Below, piece by piece: positions 15,001 through 28,900 of a stretch of DNA of 64,000 nt. Both the position numbers and the translations under genes were made by a program. The stretch covers positions 38,099 to 102,098 of the forward strand of contig JALJEE010002292.1 of the NCBI GenBank assembly GCA_023231475.1, in the 5' to 3' direction. The notes under the pieces were generated by a model. The model searched no databases. It was not told the origin of the DNA and was given only the letters and a program-made list of their open reading frames with translations. The first letter of the stretch is position 1. Each line of letters starts with the position of its first letter. This DNA is from Seison nebaliae. Lineage: Eukaryota > Rotifera > Pararotatoria > Seisonacea > Seisonidae.

Positions 15001-15833
15001 CGACGTATGACAAAGTGTTACCGGCTCATGAAAATAAGAAAAATGAACCAAAAGTATTTCCATCAAAAACACCATCGAACGATTTGTTTATTGACGAAGA
15101 GAAATTGAAGACAAATCAATCGAATAATTCAGTGAAATTTGAAAAGTCATTAATTAATTTTTCGAATGATACTTATAAAAAATTATCGATGAACAACAAC
15201 AATAATAGTAGACGACAATCGTCATTAATCGCTACCACATCATCATCATCGTTTTTGAGATGTGAAAAAAAATTGTCGATGATCGATTCGAAAGCAGCAA
15301 TTCAATCCACTCATCAAATGAATAAGAATGATACGAAAAATCCATTCCATCGATTAGCTCATCATTCGGTGTCGAGTTATAAACATCCCCGACGATGTAG
15401 TATCATCGATGGGAAACGGATTTTAGTATCTCCATATGTCAGTGCTGAGAGTATGCTATCATCATCATCATCATCCGAATCCGGTTATCATAATATTCCT
15501 TACGATTATTTGAAAAATCGAACGAAAACGAATAGTACAGACTCCGCCACTCTATTGACAATGAATGAATCGAATATCGATTCACCTCCCGAATCCACCA
15601 ATTCAAATTGCACGTCCAATTCGTTTAGAATGGACAAATCGTCAAATGATCGACGGAATGTCAAACAAGAATTCATTCCACTAATCACGAAACTCCAACA
15701 AGATTTATATTCTCTTAATGAAAATTTATTTAATGAAAAATATGATAATATGGATCGTTCGTCCTCACAAGTCACTCCAAATCCCAGTCAATCGAACAAA
15801 GAATCGGAATATGATAATATTCTCATGAATTAA
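9013..15833 (+). CDS. Membrane adenylyl cyclase-like protein, probably catalytically dead
   Basis: Four exons (9013-14134, 14197-14325, 14463-14549, 14596-15833) join in frame to 2191 residues. The plan is that of class III transmembrane adenylyl cyclases: a cytosolic N-terminus, about six TM segments (roughly residues 163-580), a C1-like domain (about 815-1000), six more TM segments (about 1225-1530) and a C2-like domain (about 1590-1780). An extracellular loop carries NFT and NES glycosylation sites, as cyclases usually do. C2 is recognisable by a WG-containing strand (LQLWGHG) where cyclases have YDIWGNT, preceded by FHSALHMGYVVEV where they have the VG-GPVVAGV loop. The key residues differ: the Asp, Asn and Arg of the D-IWGNTVN-ASR motif read Q, Y and N. 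In C1 the first metal Asp (F-AD-I-GFT) appears replaced in SIFIRCKF, while the second site reads NDDT. The long C-terminal tail is Ser/Asn/Lys-rich. The exon 2 donor could instead lie 12 bases downstream (14337). I expect a pseudo-enzyme, perhaps a regulator; family assignment rests on architecture plus these motifs. Confidence 0.72.
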
Positions 15834-15885
15834 TTCAATATTCACTATAAATGTCTTCTACAAATCAAATAATTGAACAGTATTA

Positions 15886-16792
15886 TTAATTAAATCTATT
15901 AAAAATTGAACTTATACAAATCGGACAACATTTGTTTGGAACGTATTGGAATTGGAGACAAACATTTCGATCGAAATTTGGACATGATATCTGCATACAC
16001 TCATGTCGCCCATTATTACATGTACACTCGACATTACACGGATTAATGAAATAATTCATTTCACCATGAACAACCGAACGGTTTGTTTCCTTTATGAGAC
16101 AACTCTGATTTGTCGTCAATTCCACATCGGAAATTTTCGATTTCATCAAATTATCCTCATTTATCAGATGTGCCACATCCGACACATTAATCGATGATTT
16201 CGAATAAGAATCTGTAAATTATTTTAATTAAATACAAATGAATGAAATTGAAGAACTTTGATTGGAGAGGGCCTCCCTCGGGAATTTACACATATTCTTC
16301 CACGGATCGCCCACATACCCGAATTCACACAAACATCCATAAATATTATCGATGGATAATCGACAATTGTTTGGTGGACATTTCTCATAAATCTCTTCTC
16401 TTTCATCAAATCGATAACAATTTCTTAACTTATTCTTATCTAAATTTTTTGTCAAAACTTCATCTATAAAATCAGATTTTATTTTAAACAAAATGAATGA
16501 GATAAATAACTGAAATTACAAAATTTCCATTTTTGATCTGTCTCAAAATCGAATGTCACCGAACACCAAAAGACTTTATTCTTATTAGAAATGTTGATTA
16601 TGCATTTGTTGAAGAGATTTCCTTTCCACAAAAATGGAAAATGACAAAGTTCTGATAACTTTTCATTGAAAATGTTTATGAGTGGTAAATTTAACTATTC
16701 TGCTGGCGATTCTTGGATAATAATTGATTGAGTGAAATGTTGAAAAACAGTGAAAGAATGAAAGGAATGTGAAAAAGTGCAAATGGAAGCAT
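15886..16792 (-). CDS. Secreted protein with fibronectin type II, EGF/TIL-like and VWC-like domains
   Basis: Four exons on the minus strand (16792-16696, 16651-16511, 16463-16257, 16211-15886) give 256 residues in consistent phase. Residues 1 to about 20 are a hydrophobic signal peptide beginning MLPFALFHIPF. Exon 2 encodes a fibronectin type II module: CHFPF, then FNKC, FWCSV and KWKFC at the expected spacing, giving the four conserved cysteines. Exon 3 has a cysteine cluster (KCPPNNC, CLCEFGYVGD, NMC) like an EGF or trypsin-inhibitor-like fold. Exon 4 ends in a VWC-like pattern (CNVECTC, CMQISC, CCPIC). It is probably an extracellular matrix-binding or protease-associated protein, since FN2 modules bind collagen and gelatin in other proteins. 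The gene lies tail to tail with the cyclase-like gene (53 bp apart) and head to head with the dynein gene. The exon 3 donor was chosen (GTTCTT, 45-bp intron) because it keeps a cysteine; another donor 33 bases upstream is possible. Confidence 0.75.
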
Positions 16793-16982
16793 TGTAAAGT
16801 GAGAAAATGATCTGCTTGAGCTTAAATTGAAAAGAGTACGAAATATGAAAAAACAAAAAATTATTTGAAGGAAAAATTTGAAGAAGATTTTTGTCTTGTT
16901 GCATCCTTAGTAGCACTTAGTTACGGTGAATATTTGGTTTACGATATGTTTATAATAAATCAAATCTAATCCAGTCGATAAT
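16793..16982. promoter_or_regulatory. Divergent intergenic region between FN2 gene and dynein gene
   Basis: Only 190 bp separate the start codons of the minus-strand FN2 protein and the plus-strand giant dynein, so both promoters, and probably shared elements, must lie here unless 5' UTR introns extend further. I see no TATA box that stands out from the AT-rich background. Confidence 0.4.
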
Positions 16983-19900
16983 ATGGATGATCCGATCGTC
17001 CAGAAATTCTGGACATGGTTAATGCAACGATTGGAACGAATCTTCAAATTAGTTGAAGAAGATAAACATGTGATGAAAGATGATAATCGAATAATAGTCA
17101 GTATGTTCGAATTCGTCAATTTCACTTCAGTCCGATTTCTACAATGTTGGAAGAACGAGGATGATGGTGTGAATAAGATAAACTTTTCCATCAACTCTTC
17201 CACCATTCTCAATGATCGAGAACAGATCTTCCTCTCCAAATTGGAACATGTCGGTCGTTTGAATAACTTTGAGAATGAATTAATTTTTATTGAGACCGAT
17301 TCATCTTTCGGTAATTTGGGTAGTCTAATGTTGCGAGAATGTTCATTTCCATTTCTCAAATTATTTGACGACGAACAAGTGATGTCATCAAGAAATAGAG
17401 TTGAGTCATTAGGAATTAATCATTCCACGTTAATTAATCGTTTTATTCAAACTGGGCATCGATGTATCGGTGATATAGAAACCATGTATCCATATGATGG
17501 TATGGCGACGTTGTCATTACCATCCGAAAATGTTGTCAGTTTTGATACGAATGAACAATCATTAGAAATCGTCGAAACTTCCGTTGTGCAATGGTTGAAT
17601 CGATTACAAGATTTATTGACCACAAAATTGGAGGAGAAGCGAATGGTTTTAATAAATCAACGTCGTTCGAATGGAACGGAAGCAGGAAATAAATTCATTT
17701 CATTAAGAAATGAAATGTTTATTTGGTCAAACCAGATTAATTTGATTACCGCTCTCCAACGACAAATTCAAAGTGAGACAATTCAAAATATTTTTGAGTT
17801 TTTAAGAAATTCAAATAGTAACATCATTCAATCGATCGAGGAACACTTACCAGAATTGGAATTGTTGAATGAACGTTCAGAAATGAATCTGGAATTGTTG
17901 AGTGGATTAGTTCCATTCGTGGATAAGATTTGGAATAATTTCCAGACAATATTTTACGAAGATTCGTTGAGAGTTAATGAGAAATGTCTCAAATCCATCC
18001 TCGATACGATTCCAATAATTTGGCATTTGATTTTTGTGATTTGGAAGAATTCGCCCGAATATCATTCCACTACTCAGATTTCCGTTATGATCAATTTGAT
18101 AAATGGTGAGATATTGAATGGATGTATAATGTTGCTGGAAGGCGATTTATTGAGAAATCCAAATATCGCTACGAAAAAATTAAATATCGTCCTTCGCATC
18201 ATCGGCCGATTACGAAGTAGTTACATCGAAAAGAAACATGTTGTGAATGAATTGAACGAAAGATATTTCAAATTACCCGAAGAAGCAGTACAATTAATTG
18301 AGATGAATTGTGAGGAGAAAAATTTCAGTCGTTATCGTCAAATGAATATCGATCGAATCATCGACGATCATAAAAGAATTAACTGGTTGTTATGTCCAGC
18401 TGAAGCTTTGACGACGGAAAATGCTCCATGGCCATCACATACATCAGAAGCATTTCTCATTGTCGATACATTTATGATGAAATGTAATGATCTTTTAGAA
18501 TTGGTGAATTCGATTGACGATTTTGAGACTATGAAAATTTCCTTCGATTCATCCGCCCAAATCTTCAAAGACAATGACGAATTGATCGATGAAAATAAAC
18601 AAATATTTCTTGAAATAAATTCCATTTATAGTCGATATAAATTAGCAATTGATGAATTTTTCTCGAACGTCTCTAAGAGAAACATCACCGTATTTCAGGT
18701 GGAGTTTAGAAAAAAGAAATTATTCGCTTTCAATGTAACGGAAGATATGGAAAACGGTCAAAATATTCAAAATTCCTTTGACAAAATTTTAGAAAAGTTG
18801 AGGGATGTGGTGAAGAATTTGGAAGTGAAAATCTCATCAATTCTATCAATGATATTGAAACGTGCGGAGAATCTTCCCACCAAACTGAGAATTATAACTA
18901 TGTTCGGGCGAATAATTGAACGTCCAAATATCATTCATTTGTTGAAGGAGCATCAATCGGATTTTCGGCAGAAAATCTTTGACGAATTATCAAATTCGAT
19001 TTCATACTTAGAAAATATTTTCGATCTCTCTTATAATCGTCATCAATTATTATCTGATCGTGTTCGATCGATATTGAAATTGATATCGGAGAATAAAACC
19101 GAGAAATATTTAAATAAAATTCCATCACATCATTTAATTCCGACGATTATTTCACAGTTGAAATGGATGGATGGAATGGATGAGAGATTATTCAAAAATT
19201 ATAATATCGTCCAAGCCATATGGCCAACAATATTCCAAGAGAATACCGGTACTCAAATCAGATTAATCATTCAAATGTTCGAGAAAGTGTTCGAGAAGAT
19301 TTCCAACGACGTCATTTCCAGATGGATTGATTCCACATCGATTTTGGATCGATTAGAAAGTCAATTTGACAATTTCATTTTTAAAAGAATTCCTTTCACT
19401 CAAGAAATTCGAGAAGAGAATATTATTTATAAGAACATACATTTATTGGAGAGATTGAAAAATAACGATAATTTAAACGACTTATTGAAACGAGACGATA
19501 GTGAACATTCTTTCATCCAATGTAATATTAATGAAGAAATGATTTACTTATCGAAACAAATTAAAGAAGTTCTGAAAAATGATCGAATTGAAAAATTCAT
19601 CAAAAATAATGTGAACGATTCCGTCGATTATTTAAATCAAATTTCAAAATTACATCAACTTCAGAAACAGTTTTCATTCGACTCACTAATTCGATCAGTT
19701 CATCAATTGAAAGTGTTCGTTGACGAATTCAATTGGACAATCACATTCGCCACGAAAATTGATAAAATTTTAATGAAACGATCATTCTTAATGATAAACG
19801 AATTAATCGATCGAGGAACGACGGAAATCCGATGGAAGAATATCACCGGATTGGAGTTGTATCTGACGAAATTATCGGAGAATTTACATCATTCTCATTT

Positions 19901-22900
19901 TCTCAAACATCGCTCATTACACGAGAAATTTTCACAATTCTCTGATAACGTAATTTTGTGGAATTTCTGTTTTTTCGAATCGAATGAACTATCGCCAAAC
20001 GAAATAAAACGGGAAGCGTTTTCGGATGACTTATATGAGAATGTCATCGAATCGTTCGATGTGTTTATCGACAAAATGAACGAACGTTATCGAAATAACA
20101 GAGAAATTATTCAATCGAATATTCATCAGAATAAGAGAATTGTGAATGAAATTTTTGAAATTTTAGACATTAATAATCAAATGCCCGAATACGACATATT
20201 CGTCCATCTGACTGATGAGTATATGGGACGAGCATTAGAATTACGAACGATCCTCTCCATTAATGAAATGTACGAGAAATTCTGTTGTTATGAAAAGAGT
20301 AAACCGTTCATTGAAATAGCTATGCGATTGGAGAATGACGAAATAAAATTATCATGGCCATTAGACGAGAATACAGATCGTTCGTCATTATATGAGAATT
20401 TTATTAATTGGGAAAATCAAATTCAGGATTATTCGAGAATTTTGAATGAACAATTTCAAATGACAAGTGATAAGAATCAGAAGATTGAGGAATTAAATAA
20501 GAAAATAATTTATTATTGTCTACGCATAATTCAGTTTAGAAATGTTTTCAATTATTTAAAATTATTATGGAGTCTCGATGCGAATGAGACGTTTAAGAAA
20601 TTTCTAGTTGGTCAACAAACATTCTCTATCTTGTACGGTCAATATAGGAAGGAGAGCATTCTGAAGCAAGATGATTTATTCGATGATAATCTCCATTTTA
20701 TGGAAAGTTTCCTCAATTTCGAAGTTGACAATTCTTCTGTTTTATTCACCGAATCATCAACGGAAACGAAACCATATGCAAAGAGTGTGATCTCGTTATC
20801 TACTTCCATCAATATGGATGCAGCAGTGAGTGTTGAGAAACAATATCTATCACTTCAGACATTTCCTGCAGTCACTAATAATAATCAGAGTCTGGAAGAT
20901 ATTCCATCAGATGATGATCATGATGATAATATCAGATTTGGTGGAATGACAAAAAGAAATGAGAGATGGAAATTAGAAGCGGAAGAGAAACGATTGAAGA
21001 AATTATTTCGTATCAATAATCGATATTATCATTCCAGAACGCCGGAAATGATCAACGCCGAATATAAAATTTATATTTCTCCAAATGTCGAATCGTTCGC
21101 ACAGGAATTTCACGTTCTGAATGAATTGAAGAAAATCATAACCGAAGTGAACGACGTCAAAATTTACGAATGGTTATTGATCAATGTCATACCGTTAAAA
21201 TCGACATTGATCGCTTTGTTGGATAAATGGATGTTTGTCTATTCGAAATATTTGATCCAATGTGTTAATCATAATCTCTTGGAATTGGATGTTTTTTTCT
21301 TAATGGTAATGAACGATTTGAATTCGATTGATAAAAATAATGATTTGTTAAAACGGAAATCGAAACGATTTTCCGAAGAGGAACAAGGTGAATTACAAGA
21401 TAATAATTTCATGCAAATTGTTCACTTATATAACGTGACAACGACAAATCAACAATCGATCGAATTGAAATTCAACGTCACGAAACAGATTGTTGATATT
21501 TTGAATAATTATTCCATCACAATTCCATCACATATCATCAAATTATTCGAATCGTTACCGACGATTTGGCAGAACATCAGATCGAAAATTCATATGGCTA
21601 AAAATCGAATTGGGCCATATGTGTGTGGACATAACGATCGGATCATTCTCCAAGTTCAGGAATATGCGAACGAACTCGAATCATATCGACAAGATATTTA
21701 TGGTTGTGAATTATTCTATTATAGTTGCGAGAAGGAGCTCGCTTATAAACTGATCGATCAATTTTTAAAGAAATATAATTATCAATATACAAAAGTTGAT
21801 CGTATGAAAATCCTCCAAGAATTACTCATTCAACATCAGGCTAAAGCCGTCCGAAATTATGTAGAAGAACGTGATGCAAACACAATTAATAAGAACGAGA
21901 AATTAGATGAGATTAATCAATTATTTTTAAAATCCCAAGAGAAATTCTCATCCATTGTTCCCGAGATTGGAAAGGCGGAAAGTATCGATAATGGTTCATC
22001 CTCATCTTCGACAAAAACGGTGGGAAGTAACGAAAGTCACAGTCGAAATTTTAAGAAAGATAATAAGAAAATTATTCAAATTTATGATTTTGAAATTCTC
22101 ACACAAATTCGACAGACACTTTCTGATATGAAAGTCTTATGGAAATTGGTTCGATTATTACGAGCAAAACAGACGGAATGGCTGCGAGAGAAATGGCACA
22201 ACATCAATATACAACGAATGAGAATTGAAATTGAAGAACAGAAAAGAACGTTCAATGATCTCCCCTCATATACAGCACAATGGCCGATTGTCATCGACAC
22301 TTTGAAAGATAATCAGACACTTCTCAATATGATCTCATTGATCAACGACTTACAAACGGGAACCGCGTCATTACGACCACGTCATTGGAGACAAATATTA
22401 AGATTATCAACAATGTCAAATTCGAACAAAAATCAAGGAACGGTAAGTGAAAGTCAAACCCCGAGAACTACCAAATCAATGGATGGAAATGACTCAATTT
22501 TGTTGTCTTATGCCCTTCCGAATGCCAGTCATTATCATGGTTTCCGTCTCACTAACATCACCACACCAATCGAATTCTCCAATTTAGTAGCGGCAGCTCA
22601 AGCGGTGGATGAATTGACGATTAATCGATTCACCTTATCCGATTTCATTTCACTTCAGTTATTTTTGTATGTGAAAGAAATTAAGAAAATCGTATCGATG
22701 GCATTACTAGATTCGACGATCGAAGATATTTTGAATAAATTCGAAGCATTTTGGATGAGTAAAGAATTGTCTTTTTTCCTTTATGGAAAGGAACGATTAT
22801 TTCCATTTCCCTTAATCGAGAACGTTAACGAGAAATTTCATTTTCTTTATGATATCCGGTCATTGTTCGAGAAAGTTCGTTCGAAAAATAAACAAACCAT

Positions 22901-25900
22901 CAACGCCACTATTACCGGTGCAGTGGAAATGAATGAGAAGGAAAGTCCAGCCATTCCACAACATCAAATAGAATTATTGGAAATTATTATGACGAATAAT
23001 ATCATCTTGAATGCTGATACTACTAGTGCCACAACTTCATCATCATCATCAACAACAACGACATCACGTAATCAACCACAAAATAATTCAAATTCTTCTA
23101 ATACGAATCAGAAGATGAATGGGAAAGAAAATGAAACAGAATCATTATCGGAAGGTAATCTCATTCAAGAATATTATGAGCCTATTCGATATTTGATAAA
23201 ATCGATTTCTGATCTCTTATTGGAATTGAATGGACATCAGAAAATTTTGTTCGAATTAACGAAAGAAGAAACTGCCTCGGCATTCGTTCAAAATATTCTT
23301 CAATGGCAAACTGATTTATATCTAATCGAATTATTTCTCGTTCAATGGGAGATCATGCAAAATTTATGGATAGAAATCGAAGATACATTTTATCAACCAT
23401 ATCTCCTCTATTTCAACGAAAATTTGACGATTTCATTCATTACCGTCGAAATGGAATTTTTCGCTTTGTGTCATTGTGCGAAACGAGCACCCAACATTTT
23501 CAGATTCGTCACAAACCATTTCAACGATCTGAATCGTCATATGAGTCGAATCATCGACAAATTCCAACGATTCAAACAATGGATTATTCAGATGATTTTG
23601 GACGGTGAAAATTGTGGTTATTTACAACAGAAAATTTTAGAGAAGAAATTGAGCGAACATTTAGTTTTCCATATTTCTGGAAACTTAAACCGTTTAAATG
23701 ATGCCATCAATCTTCTTTGTAAAGAAATTAAACGATTCAACATCATTCCATTCCTTTTTAATGATATCGATAAGAAGATCGCAAAATATTACGAGAAAAC
23801 TTCGAATGTTGTAACGACGAATAATTCGATGGATAATACAACGGATAATAAGAAGAAAAATCGATTCGTCTTAACAAAGAAATGGAAAGAGAAATTTATG
23901 ACAAATACGGAGGAACAGCTATTGAAAAAATATGATATTTGTCAATTGGAATCGATCGTTCTCGCTGAAACGAACGAAATATTTCGATTCAGTCAATTGA
24001 AACTCTCAATTTTCATTTCAGAATATGAATCAAATAATGAATTGGAGGAGTATTTGAGAAATAAATGTAATTTGCCCAATTCCGTTCAAATTCAATTGAT
24101 AAAACCAAATTTATTCGATATCGTCAAATCGATTTGGTTATTGTGTAAAATAGAATTGGAATATTTGGATGAGAAAAGTTCTATTGAATATTTCGATATG
24201 ATTCCTTTGAATCTATTAAAGTTCTTCATCGAAAAGAAATGGTTGGAAATGATGGAAAATGACGACAGTCAACTATTGACGAATTTGTTGAATAAAATAC
24301 AAATTATTTTATCGATTCCAAATAATGATATTAATGGTCGACTAGTTCAATCTTCAACGGAAAATGTCGACGATGGAAATTCTGAAAAAGAAAATATCGA
24401 AAAAGAGAATTCTGAAAAAGAAGATATCCGAAACGAAAACTCTGAAAAAGTTAATATCGAAAAAAAAAATTCTGTAAAGGAAAAAATTGAAAATGAAAAT
24501 TCTGAAAAAGAGAAAATCAACAACAAAAATTCTGAAAAAGCAAAAATCGAAAATGAAAATTCTGATAGAGAAAATTTCAACAAGGTGAATTTAAAGACAG
24601 ATGATATGACAGAAGATGATGAAATTCAGAAGGTAAACAATGGAAATTTAAGTTTGAAGAAAGAAGATATCGAAAATACGAATTCGAAAGAAGATAATAA
24701 TGAAAATAGAAATATCGTGAAAGAACTTTCTGATAAAGAAATTTCACAACCGACGGATAATTCGGTTGTCATAAAAGTTGCAAATGAAACGATCGATAAA
24801 TTGAAATCCGCAAGAGAATTGATTGTTTATTATTTGCTATTGACCAAAAACATAAAATTGGAAGGAAAACTATTTTTTGGTAAATTTAATTTGACAATTA
24901 AAAAAAATGAGAATTTCTCAAAACTGTTTAAAAAATCGATTCCTTTTCAAATTGCGAAGATGGGAACATTCGGGAAAATACTTCGAATGAAAAATTTCAT
25001 ATCGAAATCGAAATCTTCTCAAATCTTCTTTATCTCGATCGACCAAAACGATATGGAGATTTATTTGGCAAAATATGAGAATGTCGATCTGAGAATTATC
25101 GATTTTGTTTCGAATCATTTCGATGTGGAAAAATTGAAACGTCTATCGACATCCATTGTTCGTCAATATTTTACGGAGGAGAAAAGTTTGAGATGTTTTT
25201 TCTTTTTAAAGAATTGGAATTTATTGAATGATCATCATATTGAGTTGTTTTATAATTTGTTGAGGAATGAATTGGCATCGATAGGAAAAGACGAATCAAT
25301 GATGATTTTTGTGGAAAATCATAAAAATTTTCATGGAATAAAATTCTCTCCGATAATCAAAGACACATTGACGATGATTCCATGGTCATCTGATGAAATG
25401 AATTCGGAATCAATAATCGATTTTTTCTTCGAAAAATTTAATAATCTCCAAATGACAAATGAGAAGTTAAAGAAAGTTTTCGTGAATTATTTATCGAATA
25501 ATGAAACTTTAATAATTCAAATTGGTCGAACAATTTCCAATATATTTCTGGGAAGGAATTTCAAATTATTTAGTTTCCTCGAAATGGTTTATGATCGGAA
25601 GATACTAAAAATGATTATCAAAAACTTTCAATATTTATCTGAATCAACATACGAATTATTTATCGTTTATTGGCTTTGTTTTTTACCGATCGATCGATTG
25701 ATCAGTTTCGTCAGTTGTTCGATGAACAAGAAGGAATTTCTGATCAACGTTATTTTGGTGATGGAGGAATTGATGAAATTGTTCGTGAAAATGAAAGAAG
25801 AGAAATTTTTAAAATTTTATTTGTTGAATTATATTACGAATAATATGAATTGTCGTATTTCTTGTCAATCGTCATTGATCAATGGACAGGAATTGATAAG

Positions 25901-28900
25901 AAATAATCGATTATTTCATATCGATGATCTCTTCTTTAAATCATTCATCAAGAAATTGGATAAGATAAAAATGGGAAATGAATTAAAATATATCGGAAAT
26001 TCGGAAGATATCGTTCGGATCGTTTGTCAACATTTATCATATCTTTCTACACCGACCATTGTTCGATCTGTCATTTCTTTAATAAATCATTTCCAATTGA
26101 ACAAAACTATCGTCATTTATGGAAATTTGAATACGGGAAAGAGTACTTTAATAAACATTTTATTGGAGACGTTGAAATTGTTGAATTGGAATCTCATTTC
26201 ACGATATATTTCGACGGATATTTTCACCATTGAAGATTTGCTCGGAATTCCATCCGGAAACGATCGATATGAAAATTCAATTGTAAATTCGAATTCTTAT
26301 TATTTGTCGAATGAACGAGAGAAGGAACGTCGAGATTATACATCGATGGAATACGATGATAAATTGATTGAGAGGAAAATAACAAACCGTCAAATTTCCA
26401 TCAATAAATCTCAACATATTAACAGTGTCGCTAATCTCTCTGAATATGACGAGACGGAAATTGATTGTGAAATAAATCGAAGCACATTCCGTTCCATAAT
26501 CATTAGTTTATATGATGAAATTGCGAATTCTAATGAGAAATGTTCAATTGAAAATGAGAAATTGGTTTTCCCAGTGATTGTGGTGCAGGATAATGAGAAT
26601 ACTTGGATAAAAGGAAGATCATCATTTGAAAATATTCTCAATGAGATTCATTCGAATTATTCGGAGAAGGAAGAACGATGTAAAGTGATAATAGAATGTT
26701 CACATCTCCATCATTTGACACCCCAAGAAATCGACGAAAATTTCATTCTTTATCAATTAAATGAAGTTGAAGAGAATAAATTAATTATCAGAAATTTCCA
26801 TCAATTAACATATGAACAATTTGATGATTATATGGATATGTTATTGGAGAATAATCAAAACTCTTCGATTATCTCACTCCATTATTATGTTCAATGGTTT
26901 TTGGAGAGTATGAGGAATGAAATCGAAAATAATCATGAGAAACGACTCGATAATGGGAAGAATGATGAGAAAATAATTTTGATTATAAATTACTTCGATT
27001 TTCTTCTCGATTATCTTCTCATGTTTATGAAGAGACTTTTGTATTTGAATGAGAGAATGAAAGAGAATTACAAAGAATCGAAATCTTATCATTCCATCAG
27101 TTTCCGTGTGCGATTCATTCAATTCCTTCAATTATTCAAATATTATTTGAAATCTTATCAAACTTCTTTCACTAATTTAATTGATAAATTATCCATCAAT
27201 CAAGATGATCAATCAATAAAGAATAATCTCATTAATTTCATCACATTCGCAGCCATTCAAACATTCGCTTATTCCATCGATAAAGTGAACGACCGTAATC
27301 GATTCTCATATTTATGGATCGATGTATTTCAAGGATCTCTCATGTGTCCGATAAAATTGGATTGGAATATTTATGAAAAATTCTTCGATACCGATAATCA
27401 TGAATGGATGGACATCAACGATTATCAGAATAGTAATCAGATATTTTCCCCATTTGCAGAATGTCAGACATTTAAAGATTTCTCATCGATCGCTCAATAT
27501 TCTTTCCTCTCCACACCCACATTAATTCAAATATTTAATCTCATCAATATTCATCTATTAGCGAGCAATAATGTTTGTGTGATGGGAATGAGGAAAAGTG
27601 GAAAATCGGCAATTTTAGATAAATTTTTAAGATCAATCCAATTAACTTCCTTGTTCTCAGGAGAAGGACGTGGAGGAGAAAATACTGAACAATCATCGAG
27701 TGGATTTTCAGCGAAAGGAGTTGAGAAATGTTTCCAGTTATCTATCGATCCATCTCAATTCAATTCGGAAATGCAGAAATTTCTCATGAATACAACGAAC
27801 AAATCATTCATTCGTCATTTCCTTCGCAGTTTCATCTGTCGTCATAATTTGTGTTATATTCCCAAAAATGTGGCAACGGTAACGAATATTCAAAATAAAA
27901 TGGATAAACATTTATTGTATTTCATCGACGATTTACATTGTGGAATGATGGATCGAGAATCGATCGATCGAACCAAAACTTCCAGTTGTCTCCATAATAC
28001 TATCGAATATTTGATGGAAAAACGGTTTCTCTGGCCATATGGATGTCACGAACAAATGAGATATTCCACCACCTCCAAACAACATTATAAGGGAATGATA
28101 GAATTGAATAATTTTTCAATTTTCTCGTCGATTTCAACGGAAAATTTTAATAATTGGAAAAATGATATAAATTATAAGAAACTTTTGAATAAATTCCATT
28201 GTATCGCCATACCGGAATTATTAGCAGAAAGTGAATTATATTCCATCTTCTCCTGTTTCGTCAACAAACACTTCTTTGGCGTTAATCAGATTATGGATTC
28301 GTTGAAATTCATCGATTATGAACATGTGGCATCGTTACTGATGATATTGGTACGAATCAATATCGATCTGATCGTCAATATGAGGAGATCATTAATAAAT
28401 GTTTTAGATTCTTTGATTTTTCAAGATAAATTCATCAATTCGACTCTCAGTATTGATACGATGAAAATTATTTGGACTAACATCACATTATCCACCGTTC
28501 CATTCCCCACCAATTGGAAATTATTATTGTTGCTATGGAAACACGAGACAGATAATTGCATAAGAAATTCGTTCAAATTGACAAGTCAACTCATCGAATA
28601 TGACGAACAATTCAAACGGATTATGAAGAAATATTTTACGTCGAAAGATTTCTTTCTCATTCTCTACGACGAGCAATTCCAGAAAATGGCAAATTCCGAT
28701 AGTTTACGCAATGTCGATATTCCTCAAAATTGTATCGATTATTTTATTGAAAATGAAATTTATTTTACTGATCTTAAAGAAATGGAAAATGGTCTCGTCA
28801 CATCGGTGGTTCAAAATGAAACGTTGAAAATACCAAATCGAATAACTTCACTCATATTGGAAGAAAATGATGAAATTCTCATCAACCGACTAAGTAATTC

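Noticed and set aside
14484-15833. Separate 449-residue gene starting at the ATG at 14484
   Set aside because: Splicing 14463-14549 to 14596 keeps the cyclase C2 frame and gives the end of the fold, so this stretch is the final exons of the same gene; the ATG-led reading before 14596 is out of frame with C2.
16257-16290. Donor GTAAAT at 16289 for exon 3 of the FN2 gene
   Set aside because: It would drop a domain cysteine and give a 77-bp intron; the GTTCTT donor 33 bases on keeps the cysteine and gives a typical 45-bp intron. Both are in phase, so transcript data would decide.
24347-24583. Minus-strand Phe/Ser repeat frame
   Set aside because: Antisense shadow of the NSEK repeat in the dynein gene.
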